Assembly: GCF_026210795.1 (NCBI RefSeq)
Contig: NC_089444.1
Location: 362,501-426,500 of the forward strand
DNA: 64,000 bases
Direction: 5' to 3'
Source of the DNA: Rhizophagus irregularis
Taxonomy: Eukaryota; Glomeromycota; Glomeromycetes; Glomerales; Glomeraceae
A program made the translations under genes and the position numbers. Of the stretch, positions 24,351-36,900 are shown one piece after another; positions within the stretch are counted from its first letter, which is position 1; each line of letters starts with the position of its first letter. The notes beneath the pieces are model-generated. The model was not told the origin of the DNA. It made no database searches and saw nothing but the letters and a program-made list of their open reading frames with translations.

Positions 24351-26104
24351 TATGCTGATGATCACTGGTGAGATTTAATCTTTAGCCGCAGCTAAATGCC
24401 AAATATCATTTGTATTGAATATAATCAAACACTACTAAATATGTCTCTAAAATTTTGGTTTGGGATATGATCACATTTCATGAAATTGTACATTCAAATC
24501 GAAAGTTCCAATTTGAAATTGAAATTCTGGTTTAGGAGTTTTAACTCGAATGTAACGGATAAATTAAAGTGGCGTGTCAATTCGAAAAGGATCATGATCA
24601 TTAGATCCAGGAGATCTAAATCTTCAGTATATTGGAAAGTGTAATATGTATCTTTCTTGGGAGAAAACACTTGCATTGACCTGTCAGACAACTGAAAAAT
24701 TAAATAGCAACCTAAGTCATCTAGTTAGTGTGACATCATTGTGACTAATTTTATATATTGTATTTTATCAGATTATTATCAAATAATGTTATTTTCGAAC
24801 CTTTTTTTTTATCGAGACTTGAATTATTAATTTATTTGTATTAATTTTATTTAATAAATATCGCAATATAAAATTTCATACAATCTTGATTTTTAAAAGC
24901 CTTCGCGAACAATTTTATGATCTCATCATAAACATATTAATTAGAAAATTATGGCAAGTTTAATTTTTATCGTTTAGCGTAAAGAATTGTTAGTTACGGT
25001 TATTACGGCTATTAGCTTTCTAAAGACTAAATTTTGTTATGATAGGAATTACTGTAATTAATTATCAAGCGGAAGATTGGAAGTCTAAACGCCAAATATT
25101 CAAATATCATTAGTCTTTAAACAAAAAAAGCGAATGATACTTTTTGACTTAAAATGAAAGATCAAATTATGGATCCGCACAATTTAGAAAAAACTGTTGT
25201 ATCTAATAGGAATTTGCATATTGCTAAATATAAAACATTGTTTATTTCTTTAATATCATTCAATTGATTGTATGGTATCCATTCAAATATTATATCATTT
25301 GGTTTACGAATATTTTGATTTTTTTCTTGAATTAAATTATCAATGATTTCATTGAAATTTTTGTTTCGATTAGAATATGGTAGTATTTTATATTGCTATT
25401 TTATCTGGACACATTCAATTGAAAATTTTATTCAAACCCGTGATTTGGCGAAATATCAGAATGTCATTAAATTACTTTTTTTCTTGGTTGTTAATAATAT
25501 ATAATAATATTTACATTTTGTTGTATATTATCCATTAGCTGCACACATGCTGGATTAACCGTTCTTACTCAGAAAACAACGCTATAAACAAATATTAATA
25601 TATTATCGAAATTCGAAATGTTATTTAATCTTTTACTATATAGTATATCGTCAAGCTTTTTATATGACGAAAATTAAAAATTGATATTAAGAATAAGTCA
25701 TACATTAAATAGCGACATAAAAAATTTCCTATAAATGATGCCCATTTTCTAGTTTTTATTCCGAAAAACCAGACCATGTGATAACAAATATTTATAATAT
25801 TTATCGGGCGTAGGATATCGACAAACTTTACATAACCTTTAGCTTATTTACTTTCGTTTACCGTTCCCTGATCCAATGCTTGAAGGTTTTGGCTATAGAG
25901 CATAAAAAAATAATATAGAAAGTTAACCTAAAAAGTGAATAATACGATACTTGAAATGATTATCTATTATCGATGTTGACGTTGGTAAGTAGCAGAATAG
26001 TTAATAATGGTCAGTCTTTTTATTTTTAGGCTATACAAAATTACAGATCATCGCATGGAAGGACTAGGATACAAACTTAAGGAAGGCATCAAATCACGGT
26101 ATAA
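24351..26104. other. AT-rich intergenic stretch, nothing identified
   Basis: No supported gene. A 65-aa minus-strand ORF at 24494-24691 has a mildly protein-like composition but no recognisable features. Confidence 0.4.
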
Positions 26105-26854
26105 ATTTACCGTAGTAACACCACCAATTTTATAATTAAAATTTCACCCCACGTGACCGGTGACAGTTAAGGGTTGTGAAAAAAATAATTTTGGGAGGCA
26201 AAAAAAAAAAAAAACCCCCAAAGTAGAGGTCTGCATTGACCACTATTTTACAACCCGGCCCGGCCCGCACTTGGAAATTAACATAAAGTGCCCGGCCCGG
26301 CCCGGCCCGGACTTAAAATATCAAAAACCCGGCCCGGACCGGACCCGGACTTTTATTATATTATTTTGTTGTAAAAACAAAAAAATTGGCCAACTTAATT
26401 TTGGCCAGTTTAATTTCGGCCGGAATTAAGACGATTTTGGCCGGAATTACGAAAATCCGGGTTTGACGAAAATTCATGTGCCGGCCCGGACCCGGCCGGT
26501 GAATTTTGAAGAAAATTTGCCAGCCCAAACCCGGATCCGGGTCCGGGCCGGGTTAGGGTTTCCGGGTTCCGGGTCCCGTTTGCAGACCTCTACCCCAAAG
26601 TCCCTCAGATAAATATAAACAGTGAAAACGCGGTGGGATTCTTCCCCAGTAACACCGCTAAATTTTTCACCCCACGTGACCTAATAATATTCATCACCGG
26701 CATCACACCCACCGCGTTTTCACTGTTTATATTTATCTGAGGGACTTAGGTTTTTTTTGCCTTCCAAAATTATTTTTTTCACAACCCCTTAACTGTCACC
26801 GGTCACGTGGGGTGAAATTTTAATTATAAAATTTGTGGTGTTACTACGGTAAAT
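26105..26854. mobile_element. TIR element hosting a nested hAT-like MITE
   Basis: About 100-bp terminal inverted repeats: the left starts ATTTACCGTAGTAACACCAC, and the right ends with its complement at 26854. Both contain CACCCCACGTGACCGGTGACAG. The right half also holds a hairpin, with AACGCGGTGGG at about 26629 pairing with CCCACCGCGTT at about 26710. A second element at 26224-26592 interrupts it. There is no ORF for a transposase, and I cannot define a target duplication. Confidence 0.7.
26224..26592. mobile_element. GC-rich hAT-like MITE (369 bp)
   Basis: Ends TAGAGGTCTGCA and TGCAGACCTCTA, flanked by a perfect 8-bp duplication CCCCAAAG (26216-26223 and 26593-26600). An 8-bp duplication with this kind of end is diagnostic of the hAT superfamily. 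The interior is strikingly GC-rich, built of CCGGCCCGG and CCGGACCCGG words in inverted arrangement. An 89-aa ORF across it is an artefact of these repeats. Confidence 0.85.
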
Positions 26855-26995
26855 CTGGGGAAGATGTCAAGTCACGTGCCAACGGAAAGATCAAAGTCAT
26901 ATGTACTTTTGGCACCGAACAAGATAGAAGTTATGCTACAAAAACAGATATAGTTATAACTTATAAATGATGAATCATTTACGTGGGTGATTGAT

Positions 26996-27150
26996 CACAG
27001 AGAATATGTAATCGGCCTTTTCGCAAAAAAATTGAATGCAACAATAGAATGCATCGATTTTGTAACATCTGCAAAAGAAATAATCATTTCACTAATGAAT
27101 GTAAATTCAGAAACAATCGTGCACCGCCAGTAAATCACCAACAACAATAC
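26996..27150 (+). pseudogene. retroelement Gag relic with CCHC zinc knuckle
   Basis: The plus-strand frame reads CNICKRNNHFTNEC, an intact C-x2-C-x4-H-x4-C zinc knuckle, within basic Asn/Arg-rich sequence followed by NHQQQYYPVNS. The frame is cut at 27153 by a TA-flanked MITE and has no start upstream. Zinc knuckles of this type bind nucleic acid in retroelement Gag or ORF1 proteins. The RNase H relic at 29526-30350 on the same strand may be the other end of the same dead element. Confidence 0.65.
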
Positions 27151-27152
27151 TA

Positions 27153-27316
27153 CCCAGTAAATAGTTTTTGTATAAATTTGTACCAAATGGGCTCATCCAT
27201 ATATGATAATTGGCTCTAGATTGGCTTAAATTTGGATTACTTTTTGCATAAATTTGAGCTAATTTCGAGCCAATGAGCCCGTTTGGTATAAATTTATACA
27301 AAAACTATTTACTGGG
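27153..27316. mobile_element. 164-bp TIR MITE with TA target site
   Basis: Near-perfect inverted repeats of about 40 bp starting CCCAGTAAATAGTTTTTGTA, flanked by TA on both sides, consistent with Tc1/mariner-type insertion. It interrupts the zinc-knuckle relic, giving a clear order of events. The almost complete palindrome would fold into a single hairpin when transcribed. Confidence 0.85.
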
Positions 27317-28331
27317 TACGATAAACGCGTGGATTACATAATTTATCCATTAAAAATATAATTAAAAAGATGATTAATGACTTAATGTTATGCGGTAGAA
27401 AAAATTACAGTAACGGCAAAAGAATGTATCATTGTAGTAATACCTATGATAGAATATCAACTTCAATGCACCGTTTTATTCAGGAATTTAATCAAATCCA
27501 AATGTCATTTGGCAACAAGTACAAGTAATTGTATAGTGTATGACAAAGACTTTCTGGGTTGTAAAAGTATTAAAGCGCTACAAAAAGAATCCTTAATTAA
27601 TTAAAGCCATCTACAGTACTAATCATAATGGAACTTTAGGAAGAATAATGAAATTAAATTGCGTCAATTAAAGGAATATTATGGTTCAATGGATGTATTT
27701 TTAATGACGTACAGCATATTCGAAGTAATAATAGAGGAATGTAGAGGCATTAAGGAATTTGGCTGAAGATAGTATCAAATTTTGTAATCACAATGGATAC
27801 ATAAACACGTAACCAAGGGGAAAGTAGGCCCATGTACTACAAATTTCTAGTTGTGAAACTTCATTCACACGGCCCATTTCTCGTAGATTTATCACAAATT
27901 TCAAATAAATGTAAATTTTGGAAATTCTTGGAAACTTGTCCCGTTTCCATTAAGTTTCCACCCTATTTTTGATAATGGAAACTTCATTTATATGTTGTTT
28001 ATATTTATATCACACTGAAAATAAAATAAAATGAAACTTTGTTTATTTTTCAAATATATTCACATTAAACTATAATCAAATTTTTTTATTTCATTAAGTA
28101 CATTTTATGATACTAAAGTTATACTTTTATTATATTAACGTTGTATTTTTATTACATTTATTACATTATCATTATATTTCTATTATATTAAAGCCATAAT
28201 AAGCAATGATATATTATAATTCACATCATATTGTCCTAATAAATAAATGCAATATAAAGTTAAAAATCTTGATTTAGTAATAACGATAATAATTAATTAG
28301 TAATATGATCTTTTTTTTAATTGAAACATAC

Positions 28332-29215
28332 CATCATCCAAGTTCTAAGCATCCGAAGCCAAAACTTGCAAAAAAAGAAAAAAGGAACATTAGCTAACAA
28401 TTCTTTAAAAAATAAAGATAATTTTATATTCAAAACGTACCATTACTCGAGAACCCAAACTAAAAATGAAAGTGAGAAGTGTTGAAGTGTTAGCTAGAAA
28501 TCATTAAAAAGACAAAAAAAAGTAAATTTTTGAAGCACATACTGAAACATATTTCCTGTATGAAATAGGACCTTGCAAAGATAAAAGAAAGTTAGTAGAT
28601 ATTTAAAATAAAGACCTGCCCTTCCTTACTTACCAGAGATTTGCTAAAAGACACTTCTTAAAAAGAAAAAAAGGAACGAGGTTAATGTTGTTTCTTAAAG
28701 TAAATGTGGAAGAAACTTTACCAAAAAGTCCAGGGAAAACTTTCTAAAAAGGAAAACATAAGCTCCGACCTCTTGCGTAATAAAATAAAAAAATAAAAAA
28801 AAATAGATCGTATTTTATTAAATAAGTCATGTGACTGATCGAATTAAATATAAGTGATTAATTGTAATTATTTGGAATTTAATAATCGATTCATCTGTTA
28901 ATAAAAAAAGAAATTTAATAATTTAATAATAATTTACTATAATTTATTGTTAATTTACTTGAAATTTAACTGAAATTTATTGATGATTTGCGTATAAAAA
29001 TTTAATATTAGTTTACTAGAAGTTTAGATGATAATTTAATTGAGATTTAATAATGTAAATTTATAAACTAAGTTTCCACACATGATTTATCTTGTACATT
29101 TCGTTATTTCCAGCTGTAAATTAAATTTAACTGAAGTTTCACAATCACACGTTGAACTTGTTAAAAATAAACAAGTGTGATAAACTCCGTGTACATCACA
29201 TTACTTCGACCAGTG
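28332..29215 (-). repeat. micro-exon-array element A
   Basis: The minus strand starts CACTGGTCGAAG at 29215 and shares its first 40 or so bases with element B (49390). Downstream it shows a series of tiny segments bounded by splice-site consensus: 28771-28722, 28656-28634 (23 nt), 28571-28543 (29 nt), 28459-28441 (19 nt) and 28364-28332 (33 nt). Each is preceded by a pyrimidine tract ending in TAG or AAG and followed by GTAAG, GTATG or GTACG. Intervening segments are about 60-110 nt. The segments do not join into one open frame, so protein coding is not supported. The left limit of the element, perhaps about 27800, is uncertain. Confidence 0.5.
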
Positions 29216-29525
29216 GGACATACAACGATTGATGAAATGATCAATAATAAGACGTTATCAGTTCTAACGAAGGGTGGGTCCGCCGGTTGGATTTTGTACA
29301 TTTAGTATAGATCAATAGCGTAGGTGTCTTTTTTGTAAAAATTCATTGTACTCTCGTATCTCACAAATGTATCTACCTCTCATAATTAAAAATAAAAATA
29401 CAATAAAATATAAAAATAATAAGACATTATCAGCTAATGTGGCCAGTATTAAATCAGTTAACGTTATGTAGTATGTCACGCAATTAATTGACGAAATAAT
29501 AAAATGAAAACCTGGAAAAGATTAA

Positions 29526-30350
29526 CTAACGAAGCAGGTAGAAGTAGCAAAGGAAAAATACTACCGGGATGATTTATTATTAGAAAATAAATTAATTAAG
29601 GATCGTAGTAATCGGGAAGTATACAGTAGTAGCTATGAAATAATAATTAAAGAAGTATATGATGAATATAGCAATAACAAAATAGTTAAAAATTTTTGGA
29701 GTGATTTAGAATATAATTTCCACGATAATGACGATATAGAGACACTATTAAATATAGATAATAGAATGAAAGTTATAGAAGATATTTTTATTAATTATGA
29801 AGGATATAAAATATTGATAGATAGTTATATTAACAATTTAAATTTTAGAGTTGATGACAATCTAAACATTTACACGGATGCTAGTAAAAATAAAGATAAT
29901 CATAATAGTATAGGATGGGTAGTGATTAATAGTCAAGGTAATATCATACAAAAAAATTATTTAAAATTATGAACAATTTTGAAGTTATCGAATTAGAGTT
30001 ATTGGCAATATTAGCAGCGTTAATGATGGTTAAAGAAAATAGAAAAGTTAACATATACACAGATAATATGGGTGTAGTCGAATTATGGTCTAGTTTGTTT
30101 AACGAGAATCGAATTATTTGGTCAACGCGCCGAATTTGGAATATTAATTTTGGAGCGTCATTAATGATAGTAGATTTGAAATTTCTATTTTTAAAGTTAA
30201 AAGTCATTCAAATAATTTGGGTAACGATTTAGCTGACGGATTATGCAAAGCGGCGCTTTTGGATAAGGCAAAGATGGAAGGATTAACAGTGAAATTAATA
30301 TCAACAATGATTATACATGGGAATACTCAGTATTTTGGAAAAATACGATA
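29526..30350 (+). pseudogene. retroelement RNase H domain, frameshifted relic
   Basis: An open frame from about 29526 to 29972 ends in the first RNase H block (NIYTDASKNKDNHNSIGWVV, Asp). The second block (ELELLAILAALMMVKENRKV then NIYTDNMGVVELW; Glu and Asp) continues in another frame at 29969-30100. The last block (KVKSHSNNLGNDLADG; His/Asn/Asp) is in a third frame at about 30190-30240. Together these are the canonical D-E-D-D positions of the RNase H found at the C-terminus of many retroelement Pol proteins. At least two frameshifts make it non-functional. It lies about 0.3 kb from element A on the same strand as the zinc-knuckle relic. Confidence 0.75.
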
Positions 30351-30994
30351 GTTAAAAGTAATCCACGTGAATTTATGAAAAATATCAATCAACTAAAATA
30401 TAAGCGGATTGGCTAGCGCTAGATATTAATCGATCATATAGGATTAATATTATGGATATTGAAATAGATTGGCCAGCATCGCTAACATCAGGAGTTTAAA
30501 AAGGGTGTAAATTTGCAATTTGCAAAATTTCACATGTATAAAAAATCACGCTAAACTGCGCCCTGCACGGGGATCCACGGGACATGCAATACTATGAGTT
30601 TACTTAATAATGAGAATCTTTGAAATTATCTTTGTAGTGAAAAATATCAAATTTATTGTAATAGTAAGAATTTTTGAGTTTATTTAATAGTAAAAAATTT
30701 CAAGTTTATTTTAATAATAAGAAGTTTTGAAGGTATTTTGATGGTAAAAAAGTTTGAAATTTTTTGATAGCAAGAATTCTTAAATTTATTTAGTAGTAAA
30801 AAAATTCCGAATTTCTTTGATAATAAAAATTTTCATATTTATTCAGCAATAAAAATTTACATTTTTTAAATAAAAGAATTTTCATTATTTATAATAAAAT
30901 TTTCGAGTTATAATAAACTGCCATTGCAAATAAAAGATTATACTATAAATCTACTTCGTAATAAATTGTTTTGCATTCTGCAAAAAAAAAAAAT
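30351..30994. other. AT-rich spacer with diverged short repeats
   Basis: 30600-30910 has recurrent AATAATAAGAATTTTTGA-type words (about 35-45 bp spacing), a degenerate minisatellite downstream of the 391-aa gene. No gene is seen. Confidence 0.4.
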
Positions 30995-33900
30995 CTACTC
31001 AAATAATCTTGAATCATCATTATCTTCAGAACTTTCATCAGTACTATCAAGACTTGATTTTTCTTTTTCATTTGAATCATCTGGGATGTCAGATTCTTTT
31101 GGTATTTTATTTTCTTTTAATAACATCTATTTTTAAAGAAAACAGTTAGTATGTGTTTTACAATTTTACTTATTATAATAGACACGTGCATACCAGAAAG
31201 ATTGAAGATCGCTTTTTAATAGCATCTTCTGTACAACGAATCTCATTACTGTGTGGATTCAAAACAATGCTACAGACAGCAAGAGCAAAGGAAATAATTG
31301 AAGGCGTCAAACAATTATTTTTGGACTCTTTTGGCATTGCTTTTATGATAATTTCATTAATTACAGAGAGTCCAGTATCATCTGTATTCCACAGACTTGA
31401 ATAAGCTTTCATTATACGATTATCTTTTTTCCAATTGGCAATTTTTATGCCTGCATTCGCTTTTATTTCAGGAATGTTACACACTTTAAAGAGTGCAGAT
31501 CTTATATCTTTTGCGAGCGAACCCCTACGATGACGCATTTTTTCTAAGCACTAATATATAATAATTCAAATTTAAAGATGGTTACGGTGTACCGTTTGGA
31601 TGAAAAGTGCCAAAATTTCGAAAAATTGATTTTTCGAATTTTTGAATTTTAAAATCTCCTTATAAGGAGATTCTCCTTATAAGGAAAATCTCCTTTTATG
31701 GCAATGTAACGTTACACAAATGTCCAAATAAGGAAGTTGGTGTTACCAAATTTCCTTTTTTGGACGTTTTGTGTAACGTAGATCTATCCTATAAAAGGAA
31801 AATTTCCTTATAAGGCGATTTTAAAAGTTCAAAATTTCAAAATTTCGAAATTTCAAAAAAAAATTACCATAAAAGGAAATTTTTTTAAGATTTTTGAAAT
31901 TTTGAAATTTCGAAATTTTGAATTTGAAAATCGCCTTTTAAGGAAATTTTCCTTTTATGTAAGGGATCTACGTCGCACAATATTTAATTTATAGTGCCAG
32001 CTAGAATTATAATCTCCTTATATAGAAATTTTGTTTAAAAATATTTTTTTAACAAATCTGGTGGCTAAACTATTTACCCGAATTCCGAAATCATGTGATT
32101 GTAATTCTGGCCGGAATTATAATTGATTTTATTAATTTTACAGTTACTTGTGATCAATTTTTCAAAAAAGGAAATATTTAATTTCTACCAAAAATTGGAG
32201 TAATTCTGGGCGGATTTAAGAAAATTATCAATGTAACGTTACACAAATTTCCAAAAAAGGAAATTTTACTTCTCGCAAAAAATTGGAAATTTGGTTTCAC
32301 AAATACTCCAAAAAAGGAAATTTATATGGAGATCACTTAATTCCGGCCAGCATTATAGCTTAATTATAGTGTGATAATTTTTTTAATATTCTTTTTAATT
32401 TTTATTTAATTTATTAGTAGTATTACTACAAAATTTTTTTTTTCATGATTTTTTGGCTAGCATTATGAACCATATGATAAATAAGATCATAATAAATAGA
32501 TTTTAATTACTAAAAAAATTCTGTTTTTAGAATACTTATAAAAATGGAAATGTGAAGAGTATTTAAAGTATTTATTATATAAGGAAATAAATTTTTGCTA
32601 TAATTATATAAGAAAAATTTTGTAATAATACTAAAAAAGCTATTTATTACAGACATTATACTTTCTATTTTTTATTTTCAATAATTAATCTGTTATTATT
32701 TATTATTAGCTAGTGGTAATGTTGTAGGCTAAATTTAACAATTGTTTAACTGCTAAATTTTATTTTAGATAATTTTACCTAAAATGCAAATTAATAAAAT
32801 TTTTTTTTTAATAAATTTTTTATATTTTTTCCAATAAGTCTCTCCAATATTTGCCTTTAATATCCTTTTTATATTATTTTATTATAAGTAAATTTATTCA
32901 TTACATATATAATGCATTACACTTTCCTTTTTGAAGAATGTCTAAAGTAGAAGTAAATTATATAATTTCAAAAAAAAAAATTTTTCTAAATAAAATTTTC
33001 ACCATATATATAAAATAATACAATCTCTTAAACATACAGTATATATTAAATGTACTATTTTAATCTGCTCTATAAGTTTACTTAAAATACAAAATGAGGT
33101 TTTAAATACCATTTTCAATTTATTTAAATTTTTATTTTTTGTTTTTCTATTTTTGAATATAATTAGCAAAATCTTTGTTTAAATATAAAGTTAAAAATAG
33201 TATTTAAAAACTATTTTTTTTCTTTAAGTAAACTTATAAAACAGATTAAGATATGCTTATTTTATGATTTTCAAATTTATATTAATTTTAATTTATAAAA
33301 AAAAGAATATTTATTAAAACAATTTATTAAAAAGAAAAGAATATTTATTAAAAAGAATATTTATTAAAAAATTTTATTAAAAAGAATATTAAATAAGTTT
33401 ATTATATATTGTTTTCTTTTCATTAAAAATATGTTTAATATATCACTTAAATACAAATATTGAGTTATTAATAAAATCAGTAATAATTATTTTGTATAAT
33501 TGAAAATTTGATAAAAAAATTAACAAAAAAAATTAAAAAAAATTAAAATGTTTATTAAGAAAAATTAAAAAGTTTATAAAAAAAGTTTATTAAAAAAAAT
33601 ATAAAAATTATTAAAAATTTATTTAAAAAGAATATTATATAAGTTTTATCATATATTGCTTTTTCTTTATTAAAAATATTAATATATCGCTTAAATACAG
33701 ATATTGGAAAATGCTAGCCATTAGTAAAATTGATAATCATTTTGTATAATTGAAAATAATTTGACAAAAAAAACAAAAAAAAATTAAAAAGTTTATTAAG
33801 AAAAAAGCTAAAAAGTTTTTTAAGAAAAATTAAAAGATAAAAATATAAAAATTATAAAAAAATTTATTAAAAAGAATATTAAATAAGTTCATTATATATT

Positions 33901-36900
33901 GTATATATTGTTTTCTTTTTATTAAAAACATATTTAATATATTACTTAAATACAAATATTAAGCCATTAGTAAAATTAATAATTATTTTGTATAATTAAA
34001 AATTTGTTAAAAAAAAAAAAATTAAAATGTTTATTAAAAAAATTAAAAAGCTTATTAAAAAAAATTAAAATGTTTATTAAGAAAAATTAAAAAGTTTATA
34101 AAAAAAGTTTATTATAATTTATTAAAAAAATATAATAATTATTTAAAAAGAATATTATATAAGTTTTATTATATATTGCTTTCTTTTCACTAAAAACATT
34201 AATATATCGTTTAAATACAGATATTGGAAAATGCTAGCTATTAGTAAAATTGATAATTATTTTGTATACAGTCAACCCTGATATAGTGAATTTTTCAGAC
34301 AACTATAATAAATTTCCCTTGTTATAATAAATTAACCAATTAAATCTCTTAAAATCTTCACTATAGCCTTATAGCGAAGTTGGGGTCTAGAATCTAGGGT
34401 TTGTTATAACAAGGGTTAATTGTAATTGAAAATTTGATAAAAAAAAAAAATTAAAATGTTCATTAAGAAAAATTAAAAAGTTTATAAAAAAAGTTTATTA
34501 TAATTTATTAAAAAAAATAAAAAAATTATTTAAAAAGAATATTATATAAGTTTTATCATATATTGCTTTCTCTTTATTAAAAACATTAATATATCGTTTA
34601 AATACAAATATTGGAAAATGCTAGCCATTAGTAAAATTGATAATCATTTTGTATAATTGAAAATAATTTGACAAAAAAAAAAACAAAAATAATTAAAAAG
34701 TTTATTAAAAAAAGTTAAAAGAAAAAAAAGTTTTTTAAGAAAAATTAAAAAATAAAAATATAAAAATGGGTTTTATTTTTTATCACACCTGTGTTATGTC
34801 ACATTCCCTATAAAAAATCTGGATACGTTTTTTATAAAGTTTTTATACGATTTTTTTTTCCTTAGAAATAACGTATCATAATAGGATACAGAAAAATGCA
34901 CAATTCCATATCACCAAAAATATGGTTTGGATATGGAATTTGCACGGGATTATATGGAATTTACATGATTTGATCACTGATTTTATCACGAAATTTATAC
35001 GATTTGGTCACTGAATTTACTATTTGTATTACAGTTTACTATAATTGTATTTACATAAATCTAATTTCACTTTATTAAATTAAATAAAAAATAAAAAATA
35101 AACAAAGTACAAATACATTATGAAAATTCCCTCTTTATTAAAACACTTATTGCAACCTAAATTATCTATAAGTCCAGGTTCATTTGGATCAAACAACCTA
35201 AAAGAACAAAAAAAAGAAATATAAGAACGTCTAACTTAATTGGAAACAAAACCCCCTTCATATAGTATCTGCAATCGTCCAAGTCACCAAAGGTCAGCAT
35301 TCCTACAAAAAAAGAAAGAGAACTCCAGAATGTCTGACCTACATAAATGAAAAAAATTATGAAACATCTGATGAAAAAGAAACTAAAACAACAAAATAAA
35401 TCCAAAACTAACCTACAAAAAAAGAAGACTCTAAAGCAACAAAACTGAAACAACCTACAAAAAGAAAAGAATTTGAACCCAACATACAAAAAAACAAAAA
35501 AAATTTGAACTGACTTAAAAAAAAAAAAATCCTGAATCATCCTACAAAAAGAAAAGGACTCTCAAACTGATCTACAAAAAAAAAAAAAACTAAATATTCT
35601 CACAAAAAAAATCTGCTGGCCTATGAAATTAAATATAAATAAAGAAGAAAGGGGAATAAAAAATAAACCAAAAAAAATATTTTTTAAAAAAGAGGGATAA
35701 CGAAGTTAGGAAAGTTAAAAAAAAATTTTTTTTTAAAGGGAGGACGTCAAAGTTAGAAAAATAAAAATTTTTTTATAAAAAGGAAATAGAAATAGAAAGA
35801 AGAAATTTTTTTTCAAAAAAAAGAAGAGTGGGAATAAAAGAAAAAAATTTTTTTTAAGGGAGCGACAAAAAAAAATTTTTTTTCAAAGGAGAGTGATGAA
35901 AAAAAATTTTTTTTAAAGTGAGGTACGAAAAAAAAAATTATTTTTAAAAGGGTGTGACAAAGAAAGAAGAAAAATTTAGAAAAAATAACAAAAATAAGAT
36001 AAGAGAAAGAGAAAGGAAAGGAAAGACAGAAAGGAAGATCAGAAGATCAAGTAAGGGTTTATATAAAAAACAAAAAACGTATCATAACAAAACAATAAAC
36101 AATCATGTAATCTTGTGTTATGATGGGTAAAATTATCTTAAGTTTAAAAATTCCGTATACATTTCGCATGATTAATTTTTTCCGTATACATTAGTTTTTT
36201 TAAAAAATGTTCAAAAATGAATTGCTTATTAAATATATGGAATTTGTATACAGAATCTATAAAAACGTACATAAAATGTATACAAAATGTATCCTTTCTG
36301 TATACATATTTCTTATAGGGATTCCTATAATATATTACATATAAAAGTCAAAATGACAATTTAAATCTCTTTTGATATATTGAGAAAACTTGCAGAGCGG
36401 TTAAAAATATAAGGTTTCTTATAGTACATAATAAGTGCATAAGGTTTCACACCAGGATTTTTTAAAAAAATGGGAAATCTTAACAAAGTCATATGATCAA
36501 AATGATCAACATAATTAATATATAAAAATTACCAAAAAAAAGGAAGATGTGACATATTGCAGGCGAAAAAAAAACATATTCCTATAAAAATTATAAAAAA
36601 TTTTATTAAAAAGAATATTAAATAAGTTTATTATATATTGTTTTCTTTTCATTAAAAATATGTTGAATATATCACTTAAATACAAATATTGAGTTATTAA
36701 TAAAATCAGTAATAATTATTTTGTATAATTGAAAATTTGATAAAAAAATTAACAAAAAAAATTAAAAAAAATTAAAAAGCTTATTAAAAAAAATTAAAAT
36801 GTTTATTAAGAAAAATTAAAAAGTTTATAAAAAAAGTTTATTAAAAAAAATATAAAAATTATTAAAAATTTATTAAAAAGAATATTATATAAGTTTTATC

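Noticed and set aside
26160-26429. 89-aa ORF with Arg/Pro/Gly-rich repeats
   Set aside because: Runs across the end of one TIR element into the CCGG-rich hAT-like MITE.
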